Source: Arthrobacter sp. NtRootA1
Lineage (GTDB): Bacteria; Actinomycetota; Actinomycetes; Actinomycetales; Micrococcaceae
Reading direction: 5' to 3'
NCBI RefSeq assembly: GCF_019976975.1
Contig: NZ_AP024630.1
Location: 4,092,001-4,156,000, forward strand
Length of the DNA: 64,000 nt
In this document: positions 26,159 through 33,673 of the stretch, piece after piece
Layout of the letters: each line of letters begins with the position of its first letter
Numbering within the stretch: position 1 is the first letter of the stretch
Position numbers and translations under genes: made by a program
Notes under the pieces: generated by a model
What the model was told of the DNA's origin: nothing
What the model saw: only the letters and a program-made list of their open reading frames with translations
Databases searched by the model: none

Positions 26159-26835
26159 CCCTGACCCCTTCGCATCGCCCGGCCCTCGCCGAGGAGATCA
26201 CCGCAAAGCTGCGGGACATGATCAAATCAGGCGAATGGCCGCTTCAGGAGCGCATCCCGGCAGAGCCTGAACTCATGGCAACCCTGGGCGTTTCCCGGGG
26301 AACCCTCCGCGAGGCCATCAAGGCATTGGCGCACTCGGGCATGCTCGAAGTCCGCCGCGGTGACGGCACATACGTGCGGGCCAACAGCGAAATGTCCGGC
26401 GCGGCACAGCGTATGTACTTGGAGCACACCCAGGAACACATCGTGGAAGTGCGGCTCGGCCTGGACACCCAGGCGGCCCGCCTCGCCACCAAGCACGCCA
26501 CAGCCGAAGACTTGGCCGAGATGCGCCGCCTCCTGGCTCTGCGCCATGACGCCTGGCAGTCCGAGGACTACCCCACGTGGGCGCGCGCCGATTGGGAATT
26601 CCACGAACGCGTTGCCTTGGCATCAGGAAACCCGCTGCTACATCAGCTCTACGTCTCCTTTGGCGGGGTCTTCCACAACGACCTCCTCCGCCAGCAGCGC
26701 AAGGGCGGCTTCAACGGCATCCCCCGCGAAGGCCACGACGAACTGGTGGACGCGTTGGAAGCACACGATCCCGACGCCGCTGTCCAGAGCGTTTACCGGA
26801 ACCTGGATTTCTGCGCAGACAAGACCCCTCGTTAA
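26155..26835 (+). CDS. GntR-family regulator, FadR subfamily
   Basis: A 226-residue regulator. The start at 26155 (ATG overlapping the MFS stop) is certain from ATGA coupling, although the frame is open far upstream. The winged helix is LAEEITAKLRDMIKSGEWPLQERIPAEPELMATLGVSRGTLREAIKALAHSGMLEVRRGDGTYV. The C-terminal FCD domain has RADWEFHERVALASGNPLLHQLY and GHDELVDALEAHD, with the metal-binding D..H...H pattern. It likely represses its own operon through the palindrome at 24847. Confidence 0.93.
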   Translation: MTLTPSHRPALAEEITAKLRDMIKSGEWPLQERIPAEPELMATLGVSRGTLREAIKALAHSGMLEVRRGDGTYVRANSEMSGAAQRMYLEHTQEHIVEVRLGLDTQAARLATKHATAEDLAEMRRLLALRHDAWQSEDYPTWARADWEFHERVALASGNPLLHQLYVSFGGVFHNDLLRQQRKGGFNGIPREGHDELVDALEAHDPDAAVQSVYRNLDFCADKTPR

Positions 26836-26898
26836 TCCGTTGCCAGCCCGCTGATCCGTTGTTGCCCAGCGACGAGATAGCGGGCCTGCAACGGATTA
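26833..26898. terminator. 66-bp palindrome spanning the stop codons of two convergent genes
   Basis: The outer 20-base arms (TAATCCGTTG...CAACGGATTA) pair with two mismatches. The terminal TAA on each strand is the stop codon of GntR (+) and of the MBL-rhodanese gene (-). The central 38 bases match the 3161-3204 palindrome at about 30 of 38 positions, so this is both a bidirectional terminator and a second copy of that repeat family. Confidence 0.8.
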
Positions 26899-28287
26899 CC
26901 GGGCCTGGTAGGACACGGTCTCGATTCCCACCCCGGCAGCATCCCTGAACTTCGCGTTGATCAGCACCACATCGCGCCCGGCCCGGTCCAGGAGGCTCGC
27001 TGCGACACTCGCCCGGTATCCCGTGGCACAGTGCACCCAGATCCTGGCGTCCGGCAGCTCAGTGATCCTGCCAAGCAACTCATAGACCGGAACGTTGAGC
27101 GCTCCCTTGACGTGCGACGCCTTGTATTCCTCGGGGCGGCGAACATCCAGCACCACGTCCTCAGGCTCCCGGTCTTTGAGGAGTGCAGCCCAGTCCCCGT
27201 GCTCGTAGCTCGCCCGGGGATGGTCAGGTGCCAGCGCACCAACGTTCAAAACCGTGGCATCAGGCCCGACGGCGGCATCCGGCCCATCGATGCCAATCCT
27301 CGCCAAATCGCGGATCGCCTTCTCCACCTCATCCAACGGGCCCAGCAAGGTAAGGGGTTGATTCCACGGGATCACCCAGCCGAGGTAGCTGGTGAAGTTA
27401 TCGCCCCGCCCGTACTCGAAGCTCACGCTGCCTTGGAGATGGCTGTCCGCGAAAGCCACTCTGTGCCGCAGATCCACCACCCACTCCCCCGCTCCCAAGC
27501 GACGGCTCAGCTCTGCGGCGTCCACGGAATCAGGCACCTGCAAGTTCGCTACACCGGGGCCGGCGGCGTTGAGAGGGCTCATGTGTGCGTAGTAGGCCGG
27601 ATAGGCTGTGATGTTCTCCAGCAACTCGGCCACAAAATGGTCCTCGTTGGGATCAGTCAGGGCATGGTTGGCGGCGGCTTGCTGGCCAATGGTTGAGGCG
27701 TTCACCTTGCTGGAGGGCCCCACGGAGCAAAAGGAACCGAAGCCGTGTGTTGGATAAAGCGCTGCGCCCGGCGATGCCGAGGAAACAAGGCGCCGGACGG
27801 AAGAGTACTGATCGTGGGCCAACTTTGCAGTGTCATCAGGAGACACCAGGTCCGTCCTCCCGACTGAACCATAGAGCAAGCTGCCGCCGGAAAACACAGC
27901 CTCAGTGCCGCCGTCGTGCGCGTCCTCCCGCACCACGTACGAGAGGTGAGTGTGCGTGTGGCCAGGCGTGGCAACCACCGTCACAGTGAGCCGGCCGACG
28001 TGAAGCACCTGTCCGTCAGAGACGGGCACGCGACTGAATTCAACATGGTCATCGGCATTGACCAGGTAAGCGGCACCATGCGCCTCGGCGAGCAGCAGAC
28101 CGCCAGTGACGTAGTCGTTGTGAAGATGGGTTTCGGCCACATGGGTGATCCGGACGTCGGCTTCCCTCGCTGCCGCCTCTATCCGATCGGTGTCCCGCTG
28201 GGGGTCGATCACCAAGGCCACGCTGCCGTCATGCACCAGGTAGCTCCGGTCCCCCAACTGGGGCGTTTCAATGACGACGACGTCCAT
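26896..28287 (-). CDS. MBL-fold hydrolase fused to two rhodanese domains
   Basis: A 463-residue fusion resembling persulfide dioxygenase-like MBL proteins with rhodanese tails. The metallo-beta-lactamase domain covers residues 1-240 (ETHLHNDYVTGGLLLAE, TPGHTHTHLSYVV, FSGGSLLYGSVGRTDL, LYPTHGFGSFC). The first rhodanese-like domain (about 255-350) lacks a catalytic Cys. The second (about 365-460) has it in WVHCATGYRAS. The HxHxDH motif ends in Tyr rather than His (HLHNDY), which I recall as common in this subfamily. A role in persulfide or thiosulfate chemistry is inferred. Confidence 0.88.
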   Translation of the reverse strand: MDVVVIETPQLGDRSYLVHDGSVALVIDPQRDTDRIEAAAREADVRITHVAETHLHNDYVTGGLLLAEAHGAAYLVNADDHVEFSRVPVSDGQVLHVGRLTVTVVATPGHTHTHLSYVVREDAHDGGTEAVFSGGSLLYGSVGRTDLVSPDDTAKLAHDQYSSVRRLVSSASPGAALYPTHGFGSFCSVGPSSKVNASTIGQQAAANHALTDPNEDHFVAELLENITAYPAYYAHMSPLNAAGPGVANLQVPDSVDAAELSRRLGAGEWVVDLRHRVAFADSHLQGSVSFEYGRGDNFTSYLGWVIPWNQPLTLLGPLDEVEKAIRDLARIGIDGPDAAVGPDATVLNVGALAPDHPRASYEHGDWAALLKDREPEDVVLDVRRPEEYKASHVKGALNVPVYELLGRITELPDARIWVHCATGYRASVAASLLDRAGRDVVLINAKFRDAAGVGIETVSYQAR

Positions 28288-28295
28288 ACCTCAGG

Positions 28296-28311
28296 TTAAA
28301 GCAACGCGGGG
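28296..28311. repeat. Left half-fragment of an intergenic palindrome cut by IS110
   Basis: TTAAAGCAACGCGGGG matches the start of the intact palindrome at 41647. The remainder of this copy continues after the IS110 element, at 29695-29753. Confidence 0.85.
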
Positions 28312-28326
28312 ATCCTTCTATGGTTG

Positions 28327-29391
28327 TCAAGGGTGGCGTGGGTCCGTGTTTGTGGCGTTAAGGGTTCGGTAGGTCCGTCGGGCGAGATAGCGTTTCACGC
28401 ACCGGCGGATCTCCTTTTTGGTTCGTCCTTCGGCTTGTCGTTTGTGGACGTATCCGATGGTGGCCGGGTCGAAGGTCATTCTGCTCAGGGCGACCATGTG
28501 CAGGGCTTTGTTCAGGGTTCTGTCGCCGCCGCGGTTGAGTCTGTGCCGGACGGTGTTGCCGGAGGACGCCGGAATCGGGTTGACCCCGGCTAGGGACGCG
28601 AAGGCTGCTTCTGAGCGGATCCGTCCGTGGTGGGACCAGGCGGTAAGGCAGATGGCGGCAGTGACGGGACCGAAGCCTGGTTCCTGCAGGAGCGGGGCGG
28701 CTTCGCTTATTTGGACCAGTTCTGTGATTTGGCGGTTGTTGGTTTTGATGTCCGCGTCGAGCTCGCTGATGCGTTTGGCTAGCCGGACCCCTTCGGACCG
28801 GGCGACGGTCAGTGCCAGTGGTTCCTCCCGGGAACGCCACCGGGACGCCTCGGCGATCTGTGCTCCGGTCAGGGGTTTGCGGGCATCCAGGCCGAGGTCG
28901 TTTACGCGCAGGAGGGCGGTCAAGGCGTTGACCGCCCGGGTACGGTCGGTGGTCATGGCTTCCCGTGCGCAGACCAGGACCCGCAAGGCGGCGCGGACCC
29001 CTTCGTTCAGCCGTGGCTGGCGCAGCTGCTGCTCATCCAAGGGCAGAACGGCTGCGGCGATCCGGTGCGCGTCGAGCGGATCGGATTTACCGGTTCCCTG
29101 ACGTGCATCCATGCGCGCGGCTTCGGCGACCTCGTAGCCGGCGGCGCCGACCGCGCCGGCCAACAGGGCGCCGTAGGACGCGGCTCCTTCAACGACCCAT
29201 AAGGCAGCCAGGTCAGCGCCGGTGTGGCGCGCGACCCAGGCGATGGCACGGTTGATGCCTGCCCCGGTGGTCGGGAAGGCCCGGGTGGCAATCAATTCAC
29301 CGGTGCCTGCGGTGATGATGGCGTAGACATGGTTTTTGGCGTGCGTGTCGACGCCGACGACAAAAGGACGGGAATGCGCGACGATAGTCAT
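28327..29391 (-). CDS. IS110-family transposase (DEDD recombinase)
   Basis: A 354-residue IS110-type transposase. The N-terminal RuvC-like DEDD domain starts VVGVDTHAKNHVYAII and includes DARQGTGKSDPLDAHRIA and DRTRAVNALTALLR. The C-terminal Transposase_20 domain has EPGFGPVTAAICLTAWSHHGRI, ASLAGVNPIPASSGNTVRHR with the conserved serine region, and GDRTLNKALHMVALSRM. All parts are intact, so it looks potentially active. The enzyme should act with a bridge RNA encoded just upstream. Confidence 0.95.
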   Translation of the reverse strand: MTIVAHSRPFVVGVDTHAKNHVYAIITAGTGELIATRAFPTTGAGINRAIAWVARHTGADLAALWVVEGAASYGALLAGAVGAAGYEVAEAARMDARQGTGKSDPLDAHRIAAAVLPLDEQQLRQPRLNEGVRAALRVLVCAREAMTTDRTRAVNALTALLRVNDLGLDARKPLTGAQIAEASRWRSREEPLALTVARSEGVRLAKRISELDADIKTNNRQITELVQISEAAPLLQEPGFGPVTAAICLTAWSHHGRIRSEAAFASLAGVNPIPASSGNTVRHRLNRGGDRTLNKALHMVALSRMTFDPATIGYVHKRQAEGRTKKEIRRCVKRYLARRTYRTLNATNTDPRHP

Positions 29392-29474
29392 GGCGGTTCT
29401 GGCGTCTTCCTCTATTCGCGGATGTGGTCAGGGCCGTAAAACGGCCGGTACCGGTCCCGGGTAGAGGTCACTTC

Positions 29475-29662
29475 GGAACAACACTGTGACGAGTCACGCC
29501 TGAGGGCGGACAACCTTCTGATCAAGTTACCGAGGTGGGCCGGGCGGTACCGGCCGCTCCACCCCGCGGACGGACAGATCCCACTCAAAGGCACCCTCTA
29601 CAGGGCCAGTCACTTACAGAGTCACACCCGCGAGGCAGAACGACTACTACCACTCTGCCAGC
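29475..29662 (-). ncRNA. Predicted IS110 bridge RNA
   Basis: The leader upstream of the transposase contains, in 5' to 3' order on the minus strand: a stem-loop GGCAGA/TCTGCC (29659-29634); GTAAGTGACTG (29617-29607), identical to the left target plus element end; CGCGGGGT (29568-29561), complementary to the right target; AGAAGG (29519-29514), identical to the element's right end (28319-28314); and TCACAG (29489-29484), complementary to the left end (29694-29689). The order and roles match the left-target, right-target, left-donor and right-donor guides described for IS621. The ends of the RNA are estimated. Confidence 0.65.
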
Positions 29663-29694
29663 CAGTCCCAGACCAGCCACCCCAATCCTCACAG

Positions 29695-29753
29695 TCACTT
29701 ACGGCCCATGGGAGAGACCTTAATGGGCCGAAAGTGACCCCGCGTTGGTTTAG
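29695..29753. repeat. Right portion of the palindrome interrupted by IS110
   Basis: TCACTTACGGCCCAT is followed, after a loop, by ATGGGCCGAAAGTGACCCCG and CGTTGGTTTA. With 28296-28311 it rebuilds a palindrome with arms of about 30 bases and two mismatches. It follows the stop codon of the fprA copy at 29750 and overlaps it by a few bases, so it probably served as that gene's terminator. Confidence 0.85.
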
Positions 29754-31216
29754 ACCTGGGCGGAGACCCCGTCGCGGGAGATGTTGACCATGTCCTCGCG
29801 CGGCACAACCTTGATGCGCTCACGCGTAACCTCAACACCGTGGGAGCCGCCGGCCTCGGTGGCTGCTGCACCGAGCGCGAGCTCGTGGGCGTCCAGAGCC
29901 AGCCAGCCTTCCCAGCTGGTGAACTGCACGCCGCGGGAGTCGAGCAGATCCACGACGGCGTCTGCCGCAGGAACCTCGGCGAACGGCAGGTTTTCGCGGT
30001 CCTCCAAGAGGTACGTAACGGTCTCGAGGGCGTCGCCCTTGGTGTGGCCGATGAGGCCCACGGGACCACGCTTGATCCAACCCGTAGCGTAAAGGCCCGG
30101 CACGTGCTGGCCGTCGGCGTCCAGGACGCGGCCGCCGTCGTTGGTCACGACGCCCTTCTTGTGGTCGAACTCGACATCCGGCAGGGCCGAACCGAAGTAG
30201 CCGATAGCGCGGTAAACGGCCTGGACCGGGTAGTCGACGAACTCGCCGGTACCGCGGGCGTTGCCCGTGCCATCCAGCTCGGTGCGCTCGAACTTGATGC
30301 CGGCAACCTTGCCCGGGGTTTCCGGGGAGTCAACGATCTCAACCGGGCTGTGCAGGAAGTGCAGGTGCAGGCGACGGGAGGCCTTGAGCTCGGAGAGGTC
30401 CTCGGGCTGCTCGGCGATCCAGTTGGTGAGCGTGCCAACCATGGTCTTGGTCTGGTTGTTCGTCTGGACCTGGCGGTCGGACTCTTCGTCGAATTCGAAG
30501 TCCTCGGCGTAGAGAATGATGTCTACGTCCTTGGAGTGCGAGAGTTCGCGGAGTTCCAGCGGGGTGAACTTCACCTGCGCCGGGCCGCGGCGGCCGAAGA
30601 CGTGGACGTCTGTGACCGGGGAATTCTTCAGGCCAGCGTAGACGTTGTCCGGGATTTCGGTGACCAGGAGGTCATCAGCGTGCTTGGAGAGGACGCGGGC
30701 GACGTCAAGGGCAACGTTGCCGTTGCCGAGGACGGCGATTTCCTTGGCGTCCAGCGGCCATTCGCGTGAAACGTCAGGGTGTCCGTCGTACCAGGAGACG
30801 AAGTCGGCACCGCCGAAGGAACCCTCAAGCTCGATGCCCGGGATGTTCAGGTCCGCGTCCTTGATGGCGCCAGTGGCGAAGATGACGGCGTCGTAGTGCT
30901 TGCGGAGGTCCTCGATGGAGATGTCCGTACCGTAGTCAACGTTGCCGAAGAAGCGGATGTCGCCGCGGTCCAGGACCTTGTGCAGGGCGTTGACGATGCC
31001 CTTGATGCGCGGGTGGTCCGGGGCGACGCCGTAGCGGATGAGGCCGTACGGTGCCGGGTAGCGGTCAAAGAGGTCGATGCTGACGTTGAGTTCGCCGCTC
31101 TTGACGGCTTCGCTCTTGGTCAGGATGTCTGCTGCGTACACGCCGGCAGGGCCGGAGCCGATGACGGCGACGCGAAGCGGACGGTCCGCAGAACCTACGG
31201 GGGTGCTAATTGACAC
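29750..31216 (-). CDS. fprA: Ferredoxin/adrenodoxin-type NADP reductase, paralogue 2 (FprA-like)
   Basis: A 488-residue paralogue of the 15685 gene, with the same FAD motif (VAVIGSGPAGVYAADIL), YGLIRYGVAPDHPRIKG and the NADP motif VLGNGNVALDVARVL. The GTG start at 31216 is preceded by AAGGAA; an upstream ATG at 31249 is less likely. The C-terminus RERIKVVPREDMVNISRDG aligns with copy 1, but the linker before it lacks the Ser-Gln repeat. It is next to siroheme synthase, suggesting that this copy feeds electrons to the siroheme enzyme Sir. Confidence 0.93.
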   Translation of the reverse strand: MSISTPVGSADRPLRVAVIGSGPAGVYAADILTKSEAVKSGELNVSIDLFDRYPAPYGLIRYGVAPDHPRIKGIVNALHKVLDRGDIRFFGNVDYGTDISIEDLRKHYDAVIFATGAIKDADLNIPGIELEGSFGGADFVSWYDGHPDVSREWPLDAKEIAVLGNGNVALDVARVLSKHADDLLVTEIPDNVYAGLKNSPVTDVHVFGRRGPAQVKFTPLELRELSHSKDVDIILYAEDFEFDEESDRQVQTNNQTKTMVGTLTNWIAEQPEDLSELKASRRLHLHFLHSPVEIVDSPETPGKVAGIKFERTELDGTGNARGTGEFVDYPVQAVYRAIGYFGSALPDVEFDHKKGVVTNDGGRVLDADGQHVPGLYATGWIKRGPVGLIGHTKGDALETVTYLLEDRENLPFAEVPAADAVVDLLDSRGVQFTSWEGWLALDAHELALGAAATEAGGSHGVEVTRERIKVVPREDMVNISRDGVSAQV

Positions 31217-31244
31217 GGCTGTGTTCCTTCTTCTTCTCAGTCCT

Positions 31245-31310
31245 CCCAACTAAGTAGCAGCTGTGCGCGTTTTGAGGGCTCAAAACGCGCTTAAGTGCGA
31301 CCTAGTTGGG
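31245..31310 (-). terminator. 66-bp palindrome after siroheme synthase
   Basis: A perfect inner stem GCGCGTTTTGAG with its complement is enclosed by outer arms CCCAACTA...TAGTTGGG; the two 32-base halves differ at five or six positions. It lies just past the stop codon of the gene at 31320 (minus strand) and before fprA copy 2. It could be that gene's terminator or another intergenic palindrome family. Confidence 0.7.
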
Positions 31311-31319
31311 TAAGGGGGC

Positions 31320-32597
31320 TTAGTTGGTGCGGACGCGGGGACGGTTGGGGGAAATCGTGCTGTAATCAGCGGTCTTGAAATGCTGTGGGGCGAAGGGGCT
31401 GACACGGACAACATCGCCGATCACTATGACCGCGGGATTGGCCACGCCGACGGCCTCAGCCTGGTCCGCGATGGTTCCCAACGTGCCGATAGTGACGCGC
31501 TGGTCCGGCAAATACCCGTTCTCAACGATACCCACTGGAGTGTCCAAAGGCAGACCCGAGCCAGCAAGGGCAGCCGCGGAATCGCGCAATTGCGCCACTC
31601 CCATGAGCAACACCACAGTGTGATCCGGCCGAGCCGGCACTTCGGAAAGCTCTTCGTGACCGGTGGCGACGCTGAAACCCTTGGCCAAGCCGCGATGCGT
31701 AACGGGAATACCTGCAGCGGCAGGAACCGAAATGGCCGACGTCACACCGGACACCACTTCAACCTCGACGCCGTTCTGCCGGCAGAACTCTGCTTCCTCG
31801 CCACCGCGGCCCAGGACATAGGGGTCGCCGCCTTTGAGGCGGACCACGCGGTTGCCCTTGAGGGCTTCGTCAACGAGGATGCGGTTGATCTCAAGCTGCG
31901 GCACGGGATGGTGGCCCGGCGTCTTGCCGACCTCGATCACCCGGACATCCGGAGCCAGTTCCTTGAGCAGCTCACGCGGGCCAAGACGGTCAGCAACCAC
32001 GACGTCGGCCTGGCCCAGCAAGCGTCGACCCCGGACTGTGATGAGTCCCGAGTCGCCAGGGCCGCCGCCAACGAGCGCAACAGAGCCAGCGGGCGTCGTG
32101 CCGGATGCGTCCGGTTTGCGGTGACGGCGCAGGGGCAGGTCCCCCGCTTCCAGGGCAGTGGCAACAGCATTGCGAAGGGCCATGGCACGGCGCGGGTCTC
32201 CCCCGGCGTTGATGGCGATCTTGACGTCATCCACCACGGCCACTGCGGGCGTCCAGGCAGCTGAGGATTCGTGGTCAGAGGCGTTGACGCACCAGATGCG
32301 CTGCGCTTCGGCGTCGTCTGCTACCTGGGTGTCCACAGCGGCAGTGCCCGTGGCGGTCTGAACGAACCAGACGCCGTCGAGGTCTGACGTGCGGTACTCG
32401 CGCGGCTCCCAGGTGAGAAGTCCGGCATCGGCGAGTCCGCGGAGGTTTTCGGAGGCAACGGGAGCGACCACGGTGACTTTCGCACCGGCGTCGAGCAGTC
32501 CCTTGGCACGGCGCTCCGCGACCGGTCCGCCGCCCACAACCAGCACCGGGCGGCCGAGCAGCCGAAGCGCCGTGGGGTAAATGTCCTGTATTGCCAT
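31320..32597 (-). CDS. cobA: Siroheme synthase-type fusion: precorrin-2 dehydrogenase + uroporphyrinogen-III C-methyltransferase
   Basis: A 425-residue bifunctional protein. The N-terminal NAD-binding domain (IYPTALRLLGRPVLVVGGGPVAERRAKGLLDAGAKVTVVAP) is the Met8/CysG dehydrogenase. The C-terminal SUMT domain has VALVGGGPGDSGLITVRG, VVRLKGGDPYVLGRGGEE and GVTSAISVPAAAGIPVTHRG. I use the start at 32597 (MAIQDIYPTA), where homology begins; a start at 32705 would add 36 unconvincing residues. It makes sirohydrochlorin, with the chelatase at 50907 inserting iron, to serve the sulfite reductase. Confidence 0.93.
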   Translation of the reverse strand: MAIQDIYPTALRLLGRPVLVVGGGPVAERRAKGLLDAGAKVTVVAPVASENLRGLADAGLLTWEPREYRTSDLDGVWFVQTATGTAAVDTQVADDAEAQRIWCVNASDHESSAAWTPAVAVVDDVKIAINAGGDPRRAMALRNAVATALEAGDLPLRRHRKPDASGTTPAGSVALVGGGPGDSGLITVRGRRLLGQADVVVADRLGPRELLKELAPDVRVIEVGKTPGHHPVPQLEINRILVDEALKGNRVVRLKGGDPYVLGRGGEEAEFCRQNGVEVEVVSGVTSAISVPAAAGIPVTHRGLAKGFSVATGHEELSEVPARPDHTVVLLMGVAQLRDSAAALAGSGLPLDTPVGIVENGYLPDQRVTIGTLGTIADQAEAVGVANPAVIVIGDVVRVSPFAPQHFKTADYSTISPNRPRVRTN

Positions 32598-32757
32598 GAA
32601 AAAACTGTAGGGCGGCGCCGTAACATGCTTCAAAGGCTCGGAAACACCCGGTAACGCTGGGTAATCCAGCGTCACATACGATTCATCCCTTGTTTCCTTG
32701 GGCAAACGTCAGGAAACGCGTGCCGCAAAAAACGCGTGCCGCAAAAAACCCAAGCCT

Positions 32758-33669
32758 CTAAAAAACAGACCAGCCCGTGCGCGTCGTGAATTCGTCCAAG
32801 GCTGCCACACCTGCCACCGAGTTCCCGGACCGCCCAAGGCCCGGGCTCCAGACACTGATGGCGCATTTGTTGGGGACCACCGCGACGATTCCGCCCCCGA
32901 CACCGCTCTTTCCCGGGAGACCGACGCGATATGCGAATTCACCGGCGGCGTCGTAAGTCCCGCAAGTGAGCATGACGGCATTGATCCGCTTGGTCTGGGC
33001 TGGGGACAGCAACCGCGTGCCGTCCGCTCCTACGCCGTTCGCGGCCAGGAACCGGGTTGCGAGCGCGAGGTCTTCACACGTCATGGCCAGGGCGCACTGC
33101 TCCACATAGGACTCGAGGACGGCTTCCACGGGGTTCTCCAGGTTGCCGCAGCTGGCCAGGAAGTGGGCAAGGGAGGCATTGCGGTGGCTGTTGCGGAGTT
33201 CTGACGCCGCCACATAGTGGTCCGCGGCCACAGTAGAGTTGCCGGTTTCGCGGCGCATCAGGTCGCGGACAGCCAGGGCTGCGCTTCCCGTGACGCTGAG
33301 GAGCCGGTCGCTGACGACGATCGCGCCGGCGTTGATGAAGGGGTTCCGGGGAATCCCGTCCTCGCTCTCCAACTGAATCAACGAGTTGAATGGGTTGCCC
33401 GAAGGTTCACGGAAGACGCGCTTCCAGATGCCATCGCCGTCGAAGGCCAACACCAAGGCGAGCGCGAACACCTTGGAAATGCTTTGGATGGAGAAGGGCA
33501 CGTGCGCGTCCCCTGAGGAGTAGACGTCACCGTCCCGGGTTGCGATGGAGATGCCGAACTGGTGGGGGTCTACGGCTCCCAGCTGCGGAATGTAGTCGGC
33601 AACGTTGCCTTGCCCGACGTGCGGCTGTACTGCCCCGACGATGTCGTCGAGGAGATTCTGGATGTCCAA
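32758..33669 (-). CDS. glsA: Glutaminase (GlsA)
   Basis: A 303-residue serine-dependent glutaminase of the beta-lactamase fold, hydrolysing glutamine to glutamate and ammonia. The catalytic SxxK is in PFSIQSISKVFALALVLAF. Other conserved parts are GNPFNSLIQLE, PRNPFINAGAIVVSD, and the C-terminal GLPGKSGVGGGIVAVVPNKCAISVWSPGL. It lies four bases downstream of a PucR regulator on the same strand, and the divergent operon contains an amino acid permease, so these genes may form one nitrogen/amino-acid unit. Confidence 0.95.
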   Translation of the reverse strand: MDIQNLLDDIVGAVQPHVGQGNVADYIPQLGAVDPHQFGISIATRDGDVYSSGDAHVPFSIQSISKVFALALVLAFDGDGIWKRVFREPSGNPFNSLIQLESEDGIPRNPFINAGAIVVSDRLLSVTGSAALAVRDLMRRETGNSTVAADHYVAASELRNSHRNASLAHFLASCGNLENPVEAVLESYVEQCALAMTCEDLALATRFLAANGVGADGTRLLSPAQTKRINAVMLTCGTYDAAGEFAYRVGLPGKSGVGGGIVAVVPNKCAISVWSPGLGRSGNSVAGVAALDEFTTRTGWSVF

Positions 33670-33673
33670 GGTT

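Larger units (their letters stand above)
28312..29694 (-). mobile_element. IS110-family insertion sequence (about 1.38 kb) in a palindromic repeat
   Basis: Joining 28311 to 29695 restores a palindrome of the kind seen intact at 41647-41720, which fixes the ends to one or two bases. There are no terminal inverted repeats and at most one duplicated base, as expected for IS110. The transposase lies on the minus strand, with a 15-base right end and a 303-base left end that precedes the gene. This is the IS110-group layout where the bridge RNA comes from the leader. Confidence 0.9.
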
